Shown: positions 40,301-49,559, counted from the first letter of the stretch. The stretch: 64,000 nt of DNA from Takifugu bimaculatus (GCA_004026145.2 CP034986.1:11116804-11180803); one strand, 5' to 3'. Made by a program: numbers and translations. The notes: generated by a model not told the origin, from the letters alone.

Positions 40301-40472
40301 TAAGCTGAACCACGGCAGTTCTAGACGAGGAAGCGGTCTGTATCTGGGAGGGAAGGCCAGTGACGAACCCTCCTCCTTCTCCAGGTTGTCAAACGGGCCG
40401 GGTCCGGAGCCCGAGGGCTCACTCTATGACAGTTTCTCCTCCTGCACCAGTCAGGGCTCCAACAACGTGTGA
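4456..40472 (+). CDS. nckap5: Nck-associated protein 5 (NCKAP5), 18 recognised exons, 5' end incomplete
   Basis: Large, mostly disordered cytoplasmic protein with an N-terminal coiled coil and proline-rich SH3-binding segments. The family is named for binding the adaptor NCK and is linked to microtubules. Exons, all with AG/GT borders and compatible phases: 4456-4529, 18515-18578, 21548-21681, 25199-25280, 26178-26309, 27322-27390, 28126-28164, 28256-28375, 30106-30210, 30759-30941, 31212-34661, 34750-34834, 35401-35488, 36466-36777, 37501-37613, 37697-37796, 37867-38006, 40242-40472 (TGA). They total 5,521 nt, which is 1,839 codons once four apparent single-base insertions in the 3.45-kb exon are discounted; human NCKAP5 is about 1,900 residues as I recall. 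Family blocks seen: [51 protein letters not shown], [46 protein letters not shown]. The first exon enters in frame (GAA CAC ATG), so upstream coding exons probably lie outside the window. NCKAP5L is a paralogue, but block order and the lypd1 neighbour favour NCKAP5. Confidence 0.93.
5252..5316. repeat. (CA)n microsatellite
   Basis: About 65 bases of CA repeats with a few CG interruptions in the first third and a pure run after about 5280. The right end overlaps the SINE target-site duplication. Confidence 0.95.
5311..5622 (+). mobile_element. tRNA-derived SINE with 12-bp target-site duplication
   Basis: The body, about 5323-5610, begins with a tRNA-like head (GGTGGCTCAGCC... and a B-box-like GAGTTCAAGCTCC). 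It continues through the typical fish SINE core (cccttgagcaaggtaccgga) and ends in the usual tail (tgaccccgaaaggg... gcggttaagaaaag) with an A-rich end. The 12-bp sequence ACACACTAGCAG occurs immediately on both sides (5311-5322 and 5611-5622), a target-site duplication. It inserted at the end of a (CA)n microsatellite. The family resembles V-SINE-type elements, from memory. Confidence 0.75.
9633..9685. repeat. (CA)n microsatellite
   Basis: About 26 uninterrupted AC dinucleotides within the long nckap5 intron. Confidence 0.95.
9795..9986. repeat. G-run, C-run and (CA)n cluster
   Basis: A pure run of 22 G (9795-9816), then a C-run at about 9940-9951 leading straight into a (CA)n tract (about 9955-9986). 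The G-run can form a quadruplex and is prone to length error in any assembly. Confidence 0.9.
11330..11697 (+). promoter_or_regulatory. nckap5: Candidate alternative nckap5 promoter and first exon
   Basis: GC- and CpG-rich block (about 11.33-11.70 kb) within an otherwise ordinary intron. It ends in a good splice donor, CTGCAGG/gtaaga, at 11697. Short ATGs before the donor (11654 and 11680) are followed by stops or lie in a phase that does not fit the next exon. The next exon (18515-18578) holds an in-frame ATG at 18528 in an excellent start context (gccATGg). A transcript starting here could therefore make an N-terminally shortened protein beginning [10 protein letters not shown]. Inference from sequence; no transcript evidence. 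Confidence 0.35.
11933..12060. repeat. (GT)n microsatellite, about 128 bp
   Basis: Long GT array with scattered GC and CT interruptions in its first two thirds and a pure run at the end. A shorter (TTG)n array follows at 12268-12292. Confidence 0.95.
12268..12292. repeat. (TTG)n microsatellite
   Basis: Eight TTG units in the nckap5 intron, 210 bases after the long GT array. Confidence 0.9.
14436..14474. repeat. (GGA)n microsatellite
   Basis: About 13 GGA units, purine-only, within the nckap5 intron. Confidence 0.9.
18240..18325. repeat. (CA)n microsatellite, about 86 bp, near an exon
   Basis: About 43 uninterrupted CA units ending 190 bases upstream of nckap5 exon 18515-18578. It is the longest pure dinucleotide array in the window. 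Confidence 0.95.
20056..20230. repeat. Opposed (AC)n and (GT)n microsatellites
   Basis: An AC array at 20056-20086 and a GT array at 20174-20230 stand about 90 bases apart on the same strand, so they form an imperfect inverted pair. Confidence 0.85.
21389..21434. repeat. (GT)n microsatellite
   Basis: About 23 GT units, ending 113 bases before nckap5 exon 21548-21681. Confidence 0.95.
25406..25559 (+). repeat. 49-bp tandem repeat, three copies
   Basis: Units start at 25406, 25455 and 25504 (exactly 49 bases apart), each beginning agcactgggtaacattgg. The third copy carries substitutions (gggtaactctgg) and the array ends near 25559. Within each unit a shorter motif (gttagctctgg / gttagcattg) is itself repeated. 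It lies 125 bases after the donor of nckap5 exon 25199-25280. Confidence 0.9.
26310..30105 (+). other. nckap5: nckap5 introns between 26.3 and 30.1 kb
   Basis: Introns 26310-27321, 27391-28125, 28165-28255 (91 nt) and 28376-30105. No repeats or additional exons were recognised. The stretch at about 26820-27280, next to exon 27322-27390, is an AT/GC mosaic with many homeodomain-like TAATT cores and may be a conserved regulatory element. Confidence 0.5.
30106..30941 (+). CDS. nckap5: nckap5 exons 9-10, serine-rich segment after the coiled coil
   Basis: Exon 30106-30210 (105 nt, phase 0-0) encodes [20 protein letters not shown] and a short basic/serine tail. Exon 30759-30941 (183 nt, phase 0-0) encodes [13 protein letters not shown] followed by the serine-rich family signature [20 protein letters not shown] and WNDGRS. 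The serine-rich signature is recognisable in vertebrate NCKAP5 from memory. Borders are ttcag/AAG and AAC/gtgagc for the first exon, and ccaccag/GAG and AAG/gttaga for the second. The intron between them (30211-30758) shows nothing else recognisable. Confidence 0.9.
31212..34661 (+). CDS. nckap5: nckap5 giant central exon (3,450 nt) with four +1 frame breaks
   Basis: This exon encodes the long disordered centre of NCKAP5. The acceptor is ttttggtag/TCATCC and the donor TTTGGCAG/gtgcgt. Reading frames in order: a short segment [16 protein letters not shown] from 31212; frame of 31261-32277 (ANIC..., [39 protein letters not shown]); frame of 32207-33421 ([28 protein letters not shown] at about 32760); frame of 33354-34724 ([75 protein letters not shown]); and finally the -1 frame at 34641 giving FVRELFGR, which matches the phase of the next exon. 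Family-like sequence runs across all four breaks, so they look like single extra bases rather than introns. The proline-rich stretch is the candidate NCK SH3-binding site. Composition, codon usage and repeat content look ordinary. Confidence 0.88.
34750..38006 (+). CDS. nckap5: nckap5 post-giant-exon segments (6 exons)
   Basis: Six exons continue the reading frame: 34750-34834 (85 nt, [18 protein letters not shown]), 35401-35488 (88 nt, [22 protein letters not shown]), 36466-36777 (312 nt, [20 protein letters not shown] then a serine/proline-rich tract to LPKLANSG), 37501-37613 (113 nt, [20 protein letters not shown]), 37697-37796 (100 nt, [17 protein letters not shown]) and 37867-38006 (140 nt, [20 protein letters not shown]). 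The block [12 protein letters not shown] is the strongest family marker here. The introns 37614-37696 (83 nt) and 37797-37866 (70 nt) are near the minimum length for vertebrate splicing. For exon 37501-37613 the donor GCT/gtaggt was chosen over a second gt four bases downstream because it preserves phase into the next exon. Confidence 0.88.
36821..37088. repeat. (ATCC)n tetranucleotide array, about 265 bp
   Basis: An array of CCAT/ATCC units with occasional breaks (ccaccatc, ttaatcc, gctcctcc). It starts about 45 bases after the donor of nckap5 exon 36466-36777. It reads as ATGG on the minus strand and produces spurious open frames there. Confidence 0.95.
38007..40241 (+). other. nckap5: Last nckap5 intron
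   Basis: About 2.2 kb. It contains a 17-nt G-run (39141-39157) and, near 39845-39910, a short stretch (ttcaattttatttataag...) resembling the common tail of fish retroelements. No exon was recognised. Confidence 0.5.
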
Positions 40473-41785
40473 GGGCAGGAGTGAGAAGATGGGGCCGCCT
40501 TACATCTTCCCTACAGCGCCTCCTCTGTGGAGTCTCCTGTGGCGTTTGGATTTGATGCCACAGAACTGATACGGAGCGCCGTCCTCGCTACTTTCAGCAG
40601 GAAGCACTTAGAGACTGGCACAGAAAGCTGCGGATGTGTTTGCCGGGTTACAGTGGGAGTGACAGGAAGTGTTCCTGCCGTTCCTGCTGCTAAAGAACAT
40701 CTTATCTTTGCACTGTAACAAACCTGTTCCAAACTTTTGTAAATGATTCCAGCGGTGTGGATGAGCAGTAACGCCTCGCCACCGCCATCCCGCTCCTGTT
40801 GGCTCCGAACAGGAAACAACATTAAAAGCTACGGCGTTGGTCAGAGTTGCTGCTACGGGTTAGACAGCTGGTTCACCTTTGATTGGGGTTTGTAACACTT
40901 TAACAGGCGGCAGAGAATCAGTCGGAAAAGTGTTCATGTGTTACTTCACACGCTGCCTGTTACCAGCGCTGACCTGTTCGGGTTAAGATTCTGTCTGTTG
41001 CGGGCGTTAGCTTCAAACCTGAGAATCCGTCTTGAATCCAGTTTAGTTCCACTGGACCGGTAACAGCTTCATCAGAGATCGATCAATGACGCCAACGGTC
41101 TGATTGTGTGGAAGGTGTGACGTCACTCAAACTGGTTAAAATCGTACAGAAAGCAGACTTTTATCAATCAGGCCGCTCATTGAGAGCAAACAAACACTGT
41201 GATGTGAAAACGAAGTTTCGCAGCTGATCATCAAAGATGCCGCGGGTAGCAGAGCCACAACCAGGAGCTCCTCTGCCTGTGGTTGGATCAGCGTCACTGT
41301 TGGTAGCTCAGGGAACAAAGTCAGACTGTTGACCACCACCGCGACTTTACTGTGATGCAGCACCCAACTTCTCCAATTGTCTGCAGCTGCTCCATGCTAA
41401 TAGCACCGTGGGCATTTCTAGCTTAAATATGCAAACAAAATGGCTGCCACCTGCTTTTGGTTCTTTCATCTTTGACCAGATGAAAGTAAAAAAGAAAACT
41501 CTTATTGGTGTCAGGTGATGATGGGAGCCACTGGTGCTAGCAGATCCGACTGTTTGAAATCATGTTGTACGTGAAGATGACGCCTGTATTTTTCTAGCTG
41601 TGCAGTATTTGTACCCATATTTTGTACTGTGATGGTCACATGGCTCTTGTGTTGTAAAGACTTACCAGCAGTGTTACTTTCATGTTATTACCATGTTTAT
41701 TACTGTGTGCAATTGTGTCTGGTACAGACTTTAATGCTATATTTTATCTAATTCCTAAATAAATATTTCCTAATTAACACAGAGC
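40242..41785 (+). CDS. nckap5: nckap5 last exon: C-terminus and 3' UTR
   Basis: The acceptor ttggtgcag/GAGGCG opens the final coding segment 40242-40472 (76 residues plus TGA). It includes [40 protein letters not shown] and the terminal [16 protein letters not shown]. The 3' UTR runs to a poly(A) signal at 41758-41763, about 1.3 kb. Its last 200 bases are AT-rich and look slowly evolving (runs such as tgtactgtgatggtcacatg). Confidence 0.9.
41758..41763 (+). terminator. nckap5: nckap5 poly(A) signal
   Basis: AATAAA in an AT-rich context about 1.3 kb after the nckap5 stop and about 0.3 kb before the lypd1 promoter region. Cleavage is expected near 41775-41790. Confidence 0.7.
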
Positions 41786-41974
41786 CACGCCTGTTTATCT
41801 TTTTTATTTGTTTTTGCCAAAACAACCACAAAACACAGAAATCAACATTTTTTTCAGTAATTTGTCATCTGAGCTGCTCCTGTTTTTCTTATTTGAATTC
41901 ATATTATTTTTTTTATAAATATATCAAAGACAGAAAATGATAACATGATTTTCTTCAGCTCTGTTTGCGTCGAA

Positions 41975-42228
41975 CTAAAGTGGGCGGGGCCGGCGAGGAA
42001 AGGAAATGCCACTGTATCGATACTTCATCTTCGATACTTTTCTGGAGGCGGGACATTAAACTCGTCATTGCGTGACTCCAGCCGTCACGTGGTTGGTTTC
42101 GCGCTATGATCCACGCGCTCCGGACTCTCGCGCCTCACTTTGCAGAGCTGCACCGCACAGTGCAGGGTCCAGGGGCCATGATCGGGTCCTGATGCGGAGC
42201 CGGTGCGGATGCGCGCGCGGGGGAGAAG
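41975..42228 (+). promoter_or_regulatory. lypd1: lypd1 promoter and 5' UTR
   Basis: CpG-rich stretch directly upstream of the lypd1 start. It contains an Sp1-type GC box (tgggcggggc, 41981-41990), a second GC-rich box near 42045-42054 and an E-box/USF-type site GTCACGTGG (42084-42092). The start site is not visible and probably lies between about 42060 and 42130. Two short out-of-frame ATGs (42192 and 42209) precede the chosen start and may act as upstream ORFs. Assignment rests on position and composition. Confidence 0.55.
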
Positions 42229-43668
42229 ATGCGTCGTCTCGTGCTGTTCGCCGCGCTGGCCGGAGTCCTCGTGGGCACAGGTAAGACACGCGCGCGCCAC
42301 CTTTATTTCGGATTGTTGTCACGCGCACGTGCAGATCTGATGGATGTTTTCTGTGAATCTTTGGAAAAGTGAGCAGGAGCTGCAGGATCTGGTTATTGGT
42401 CTCTGGTTTTAGTTTCAGAGTTTTGGAGATTTTTTGTTTAAATAAAGTTGGTTTTCCTCTGGTGACGGATGAGGTTCAGGTCCGCTGACGTCACCCTAAT
42501 CATTAATAAACAGGATTATCCCAAACAGCTTTGTTTTGGATCACATTTTAAGATCTTTTCCCGTTGTTGCGCCTGCAGCCAGCTGATTGTGGCGAGATTC
42601 CCAGCAGGAGTCTGGTGGCGCTCCTTTTTTCCTCCTGTGCTGTTTGCGTCAACGCTTGGCCCTTTACTTTGGAACTAGATGGAGAACTATCAGACCATAA
42701 TGATGATTTATGGTGTTTGCCAGTTTTTCACACCGTCGGAACAAAGGAATGCCTGGGTTGACCCCAGTTTGGTGCAGCTGGACGGTCAGGACCTTCCAGG
42801 ACCAGAAGATCTGGATCTGATGCCCGGAGGACCACACAGCTGATGTGGGCCCATTAGCCTGCTCGTGTTCCTCAGACTTCTCTCATTCCTCGTTGAGATG
42901 GCCTGTGGGGGTCGATGATGTCTCATTTCCTTTTCTTATTTTTGTGTTGGCTTAGTTGACGCCCTTCAAATCCAGTGTTACCAGTGCGAGGAGATGAAGC
43001 AAGACTGCTCGGCACCAGAATACGTAGTTAACTGCACCGTCAACGTCCAGGACATGTGCCAGAAGGAGGTCCTGGTCAGAGCTGACGGTCAGTCCAACCT
43101 TGGTTTGTTCACTTCTGGTCCAGGGTCCATCGGCGACTCGCCTCGTGTGTCGTGTTGCCGAGGCGATGCTGACCTTGGGCCTGGCTGTGCTGAAGTCAGA
43201 TGAGTGTCATCGTACATTCATTCCAATCACGGAAGACGTTTGTGATTCTGAGGCTGAATCTTCCAACAGACAGGAAGTCAGTGGCGCCCCGGCCCAGCAC
43301 GCCGCTCCTATAAAGCTTAAATCTGAGCAATTCCATCACAGCAGAAGAACCGTCGTTGCACAAAACCCAATATTTGTTGCAACTTCTGTCTCGATCAACA
43401 CATGCTTCTGTGTTTTCATGCAGGCATCCATTATCGGAAGTCGTGCGCGTCGTCGGGGGCGTGTCTTATTGCCTCCTCTGGTTACCAGCAGTTCTGTACC
43501 GGCAGGCTGAACTCCGTTTGCATCTATTGCTGCAACACGCCGCTCTGCAACGGGCCCAGAAGAAGGCGTCCCATCTCATCCGCAGCAGCAACATCCAACT
43601 TGCAGCTAACGATACAGATGCTCCTCCTCCTGGCGTTTTACGTGATGCCCCGCCACCACGAGGCCTGA
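42229..43668 (+). CDS. lypd1: Ly6/PLAUR domain-containing protein 1 (Lynx2-like), 3 exons
   Basis: A secreted, GPI-anchored three-finger (LU-domain) protein of the Ly6/Lynx family. Mammalian LYPD1/Lynx2 binds nicotinic acetylcholine receptors on neurons and dampens their signalling. Exons: 42229-42280 (phase 1), 42956-43087 (132 nt), 43424-43668 (TGA); 142 residues in total against about 141 in human. Residues 1-18 are a hydrophobic signal peptide (MRRLVLFAALAGVLVG). The LU domain starts LQIQCYQCEE and carries the conserved NCTVNVQDMCQKEV, YRKSCASSGACLIASSGYQ, LNSVCIYCCNTPLCNGP, with the full set of paired cysteines and a CCNTPLCN end motif. A hydrophobic C-terminal segment (MLLLLAFYVM) fits a GPI-attachment signal. 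The start was chosen for the signal peptide and a purine at -3. It follows nckap5 in the same orientation, as in human. Confidence 0.95.
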
Positions 43669-45185
43669 ACGGTATAAATCACCAGGCTGTTGCCCCAGAT
43701 TAGCTCAAATGTCGTTAGCGAAATCCATAATTTTGACAGAACACAGTCGCAATAGCGGAGCGGCTTAGCACAAGTTAACAGACCGAAACAGTTAACGTCA
43801 AACTTAAATGTCTTATATGAAACCTGAATTCATCATTTTCCCAGTCAAGCGTTTCATGGAGTGAAGCAACCCGCTTGGCTCAAGAAAGACTAACAACACC
43901 CCCCCGGATCATCCATTGTTCCTTTTTTTAGTTTTTCAGTTTCTGATAAACTTAATTTGCCTTTTAAAAAAATGAATTTAATGAAATGAATTTAATTGTT
44001 TTCTTTGCTCTTCATCCACAAATTGGATGATGTGGGGCGGCGTTGCCTCTTCGTTAAGGTTAATGGCTATTACCCTTCCTGAGTCGCAGGTTCATGCTCA
44101 AATTTCTGAAGGTAACAAATATAAACAGCATGTGAGCTAATCCAGCCCAGCGGTTGACTGGTGATCTGACAGCGATGACAGGGGGCGTGGCCTGTGGAGG
44201 TCAAAGGACAACCAGCGAGTGGTGGTAGTTTCTCGGCTCGTTGTGCTATGGTTTAATACGCAGCAGTGACACGACACCATTTTCATCCGCCTAAAGCCTG
44301 TTTCTGCTATTGTCTGACATAAAAATCATAAATTACAGTCAAAGTAATCTGTAGAAATGTGGCAGTTCAGAGACTCGCTTTGGTGTTTCCTGTGACCTGA
44401 TCAGCCAGATCGGATTTTTCTGATGTAAATATCAAAACTCAATTGGACATGCCAAAGGTCATGACCTTTTCATGGCAGTCAGGATTATACAATGTTAAAT
44501 CAATGTTTGCTTCATTGATCGAATGCTATTAATGACAAATACCATGTTATTGATCGCTGTAAATGTTGCACCTGTGAAGCTTTTTTCCTTAAAGTTGATG
44601 TCTCTGAGTAAACAAATAAGTCAAATGAAACAAACACCTTTTTTTCTGAAAGCTGCGAGACCTAAAGTTCCAAGTTCATTTTTAGTTAAGTGCCCCAGAT
44701 AAAACTGTCTCTGTGACATCATGTCTTCTAGGATTTTTGTCCTTCTGGCTCAAGGTCACCGTGCTGTTTTAAAGTAATATACTTGTGCCAACGCAATAAC
44801 AGCAGTATTACTGAACGTGAAGTGACGTGAACATGCCTGTGGTGTATATCTAAGGTTAATACTGCCACCTGTTGTCCGGAAGAGGACAGACAGCTCATCT
44901 TGAATCAATAATTATGATCTACGTTACTTCTGATCACAAATGCAGGGACTATTTTATATATTTCGGAGAAAAACATATTGTTTGGGATTTATCACCCTTT
45001 AGAGTCACAACTGTAACCGTCAGCAGCCCTTAGAGCTCAAGTACAATAAATAAGGGACTTTTTGATGTTTTACCAACGGATATGCGAGGGGAACTACTGA
45101 AATTACAGAAATAATCAATGGACTGCTGAAGTTCATGTTGGTGCAAATGCTCAATATTACATCACAATAAAAAAAAAGCAACAAC
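43669..45185 (+). other. lypd1 3' UTR and lypd1-actr3 spacer
   Basis: No coding sequence was recognised on either strand. AATAAA signals lie at 45045-45050 and 45166-45171, the latter followed by an A-run. They could end a 1.4-1.5 kb lypd1 3' UTR, consistent with the long 3' UTR of this gene in other vertebrates. In human, GPR39 overlaps the 3' side of LYPD1 on the opposite strand; I see no receptor-like ORF on the minus strand here. Confidence 0.5.
45166..45171 (+). terminator. lypd1: candidate lypd1 poly(A) signal
   Basis: AATAAA followed directly by an A-run, 1.5 kb after the lypd1 stop and about 100 bases before the actr3 promoter motifs. An earlier AATAAA at 45045-45050 is an equally good candidate. 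Confidence 0.4.
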
Positions 45186-45254
45186 TCACGATTTGGTTAT
45201 ATTATCTCGTTGATTGATCTGCCGTGAAAGTGTAAAAATGTGAACATTTGCGTC

Positions 45255-45458
45255 GACCGTCCACATGGCGGCAGTGTTGCGCGCTGTGACGCAGCTGCTC
45301 ACATGAAGAAGCTTCGGACGGAACCCGGAAGCGCCCCGTCAGTCAGCCGCGGCTGCTTCTCATTCAGGCTGCAGTGATTTCCAAATAAGTGCCGTGAAAG
45401 ATCACTTCATATTTGTATTCTACAACGTCTCTTTGCGGGAGATTAAAAGCTACCACAC
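45255..45458 (+). promoter_or_regulatory. actr3: actr3 core promoter and 5' UTR
   Basis: CpG-rich housekeeping-type promoter. It has a YY1-like motif (CACATGGCGGC, about 45262-45272) and an ETS/GABP-type motif (ACCCGGAAGC, 45323-45332), with no TATA box in the expected place. Both motifs are typical of ubiquitously expressed vertebrate genes. The 5' UTR probably begins between about 45290 and 45360 and leads without an intron into the ATG at 45459. Confidence 0.55.
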
Positions 45459-48400
45459 ATGGCGGGCCGTCTACCGGCGTGTGTTGTTGACTGCGGCACA
45501 GGGTGAGTCAAAAAACGGAGAAGCTCGTTAGCATTAGCCTGCTACAGTGAACACATAAGCGGCTGTCAAACTTCCAGTCAACGCCCCGTCTGCTTGTTTA
45601 GCAGCAGGTTGGAAATGCCATTTAGACGCATCTGCTTCATTAACGATTGTTATGTTCTCCTCTATTCTATACTCCCACGAAATATCACAGGAAAGATTTA
45701 TTTTATATGATTTGGATCTTAAATCTCTTTGGTCTTTAGTTAGCTGCTGGTAGCTGCTAAAGCTAATGCTACTTCCTGGACAGCTCCATATTTCTGATGA
45801 AACACTACTGTTGCTTTTCAAAGTGGAATTAGTCAAACCTTTAATTGTGAATTTGTTCTACTTCCAGTTATACCAAGCTCGGCTATGCAGGAAATACAGA
45901 ACCACAGTTTATCATGCCGTCATGTAAGTTCCTAAAACCAAGAATACTTCATTAGTACTTCCTGTATTCGTCTTTATTTGCCTTATTTGCAGACATAGAT
46001 TAGCACCTGTAAAACATTAATTTTAATACATAATCATAATTATGAGTAACGATTAGAGTACCCAATTGTGAATATTTACATATTAATTATGAAAATGTTC
46101 AGGTCAAAACTAAAATATCACTCATTCACAAATAGTTTAGTTAAAATGTGCAGTTTTATGTTTTCAAACATTGTAAAACTTAATTGTTAGTTTCTAAAAC
46201 ATTCACCTTCTTTTGGATGAGACACTTTTTGAACCATTGTGTCACGTGTTTGCATCTTCTGCAGGTATCGCCATCAAAGAATCAGCAAAGGTTGGCGATC
46301 AGGCTCAACGCAGGATGATGAGGGGTGTCGATGACCTGGACTTCTTCATCGGGGACGAAGCCATCGACAAACCGTCGTACGCAACAAAGGTAGAGAATTG
46401 CATGTGATGCTTGTCCTTCCTCATTTTAAAGGTGCTGACCTCTTCTTGGCGTTCCTGTCTAGTGGCCGATCCGCCACGGCATCGTTGAGGACTGGGACCT
46501 GATGGAGAGGTTCATGGAGCAGATCATCTTCAAGTACCTGCGGGCAGAGCCTGAAGACCACTACTTCCTGTTGGTGAGGACACAACTCGCCCACCTGTTC
46601 TACCGGTGTTTCTGATGAAAACGGGCGTTCTTACGATTTAAACATGTGCACCTCTGTCCAGACGGAGCCTCCTCTGAACACGCCAGAGAACCGTGAGTAC
46701 ACAGCTGAGATCATGTTTGAGTCCTTCAACGTCCCGGGTCTCTACATCGCCGTTCAGGTGCGATTCTTAAACAGCACGATATTAAAAGATCGAGTCTTTT
46801 GGTTTTGCCTCAACAGTGTAACCTTGTTTTGACTCAGGCTGTCCTGGCGCTGGCTGCCTCGTGGACGTCCAGACAAGTCGGTGAGCGGACACTGACTGGA
46901 ACTGTAATTGACAGTGGAGACGGTGTCACGCACGTCATCCCAGTGGTAAGTGTGGCCATTCTAAACCATCTGTCACCACCGCCCTTCTTTCCCTGATACG
47001 ATATGTGTTTCCAGGCTGAAGGTTACGTCATCGGCAGCTGTATTAAACATATCCCCATCGCCGGCCGTGACATCACATACTTCACGCAGCAGCTGCTGAG
47101 GGAGCGGGAGGTCGGGATCCCACCAGAGCAGTCACTGGAGACCGCTAAAGCTGTCAAGGTTGATACTTCACAATCTCGGCTTTCCAAAAAATAGATCTGC
47201 TGTTTTCGCTCTGACCACTAGAGGTCAGTGCCGAGCCGCATTTATTCTGCTCGATTTTCACCCAAATTGCAAATTTAACCAACGACACCAACTTATGCAT
47301 TCATACATGTGTTGGTGATGTGATGATTTCCTAGCAGGACGAAAAACCTCAAAGGCCTGAGGTGGAAAAAAAATACAAAACCATCAATTTATGTGATTTA
47401 GTTTTCTGTCTTTCTGACTTGGATTCGTCCAGTACAGTAACTGCCCCTGTCATTTGTCAGTTTTCACTAATTTATTGTTGTTTTTCTGGTTCAGGAGCGC
47501 TTTAGCTACGTGTGTCCCGATCTCGTAAAGGAGTTTAATAAGTACGACACAGACGGTTCCAAGTGGATCAAACAGTACACAGGCATCAACGCCATCAGCA
47601 AAAAGGAGTTCACGATCGATGTTGGCTATGAGCGCTTCCTGGGGCCTGAGATCTTCTTCCACCCTGAGGTACATCATGCTACTCCATGACACATTCACTC
47701 CCTTTTCCCCCGTGTCCGTAAATCTTGTTGTCTCTGAGCCGTTTTGATTGTCTTGTTTAGTTCGCCAACCCGGACTTTACTCAGCCCATTTCAGAGGTTG
47801 TAGACGAAGTCATCCAGAACTGTCCCATCGACGTCAGACGTCCACTTTATAAGGTTCTATTCTAAAACCAGCGTTCAGGTCTCTGGTAGCTCTGGTCTGT
47901 GTGTCACCGCATCCCTCCGCCTCCTTCCTGTTTGGTAGAACATCGTGCTGTCTGGAGGGTCCACCATGTTCAGGGACTTTGGTCGACGCCTGCAGAGGGA
48001 CCTGAAGAGGACAGTGGACGCCCGCCTGAAGATGAGCGAAGAGTTGAGCGGCGGCAAACTGAAGGTCAGCCTAAAGATTGTGGAATCACATCTGGGGTAG
48101 AAACTATTTGGACTCTCTCTGCTGCTGCTCCAGGTGGTTGTGGGGTTCTGCTCATAATGAGCAGCAGGAAATGTGTGGTGAACTGTGAGGATTTGTCAGG
48201 GCGTCGCCCGCCATCGTGCCTGGTAGTTTAATGCGAACCTGCGGTTTTGGAGTGTAGTCTCACGTTTCAACGTCTTTGTGTTGCAGCCCAAACCCATCGA
48301 CGTGCAGGTCATCACGCACCACATGCAGCGGTACGCTGTCTGGTTTGGAGGATCCATGCTGGCGTCCACCGTGAGTAATGACAACATGCTTCGTCTCTGT

Positions 48401-48631
48401 TTTTGTGCTCATTTTTATTGTCAAATATTTGACCTGAAACTCAGGAAAGTGTTTTTTTGTGTTGTTTAATGATATTTTTGTGGCTCTAAGTGTCATCCTC
48501 CCCAGCCATCTGATTCCTATTATTTGTTTTGGCAGCCTGAGTTTTACCAGGTGTGTCACACCAAGAAAGACTACGAGGAGATTGGGCCCAGCATCTGCCG
48601 CCACAACCCCGTCTTTGGCGTCATGTCTTAG
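45459..48631 (+). CDS. actr3: Actin-related protein 3 (ARP3), 12 exons, complete
   Basis: ATP-binding actin-fold subunit of the Arp2/3 complex, which nucleates branched actin filaments in lamellipodia and at endosomes. Exons: 45459-45502, 45868-45923, 46265-46389, 46463-46573, 46662-46757, 46838-46945, 47015-47158, 47495-47668, 47761-47853, 47939-48064, 48287-48370, 48536-48631 (TAG). They sum to 1,257 nt, giving 418 residues, the same length as human ARP3. Motifs: N-terminal nucleotide loop [15 protein letters not shown], second phosphate loop [50 protein letters not shown] and the C-terminal HNPVFGVMS. Every exon keeps phase with no stop or frame break, so this gene serves as an internal quality control for the window. 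Identity to mammalian ARP3 is very high, favouring ACTR3 over the ACTR3B paralogue, though I cannot exclude a fish-specific duplicate. Confidence 0.98.
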
Positions 48632-49032
48632 ACGTCAGAGAAGGAGGGGCTGAGGAGGAGGTGGGAGGAGGTGACACGAGACCTCACGCTGTGAGTCCCA
48701 TGAGCCTTTGCACAGATGCTCCCGCAAATAATTCGGATCGAGCGACAGTGGACCAAAACTAAGCGGAGAGGTCCTCGGAGAAGCCGAGGGAAGCTCCGCC
48801 CACACGATCTGGATTCCAATGTTTCCTGCAGTAGGTTAATTATAGGTCATAAATGTGCTCTGCGTGCCTCATACTTGTTGTCATACAGCTCTGACAGGCG
48901 TTAATGGGTCGACACCTCGCAAATATGTCCAAATCAATGAAACTAATTTCCTGCAGGTTTCACTTCCTGTTTGTGTGACTCTGTGACGCTGGATCTCAGT
49001 TGTACTGTACATACCTTCAATGCTGGGGTAAA

Positions 49033-49038
49033 AATAAA
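49033..49038 (+). terminator. actr3: actr3 poly(A) signal
   Basis: AATAAA about 400 bases after the actr3 stop codon, in an A-rich context before the GC-rich region upstream of the next gene. It is the first canonical signal downstream of the stop. Confidence 0.65.
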
Positions 49039-49489
49039 TGAAATGTTTCGACATATTTCTCTTTTTACGTCAAAAAGATAAATGTTTTGAGTTCTGTTTG
49101 TCTTCATCTCTGTAAAAGTAATTATTTGGGGGCGGGGCAATTATCACGTGGGGGCGTGGCTTGCGATCACGGCAGGAAGCCCCTCAATTTAATTTCACCA
49201 ATATTAGAAAACGTTTATAGGAAAGAACCTTGAACATTTTTGTGGTACATCATGCAACAAAAATAATAAACGGCTAAAAGTTGGCGTTGAAAATCTTTAT
49301 GACTGAATGTTTAAAAAGTTCATTTAGGGTTATAAAGTTCATTTAGGTTTTTATCTTAAAAATTCTATTTGTCACGTGTTCTTTCGAGCTCGGGTGAGAC
49401 GCTCGGAGACGTTCAAGGAACGTCTGTAAATTAGTTATTAACGTTGACTTTATGTGACTGATGGTTTAGAATATGATGTTATTTATATA

Positions 49490-49559
49490 TGGCGTTATTC
49501 TGGTCAGAGCCCCGCCCCCGTGTCCGCGAGCGGGGACTTTAGTTCCGTGGCTCCACGTC
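49490..49559 (+). promoter_or_regulatory. Promoter-proximal GC box upstream of the TMEM182-like gene
   Basis: A CCCCGCCCCC GC box at 49510-49519 lies 40-50 bases before the chosen start codon in a short CpG-rich patch. Two more G-rich boxes with a CACGTG E-box lie at about 49129-49160. The 5' UTR must be short if transcription starts here. Inference from composition only. Confidence 0.4.
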
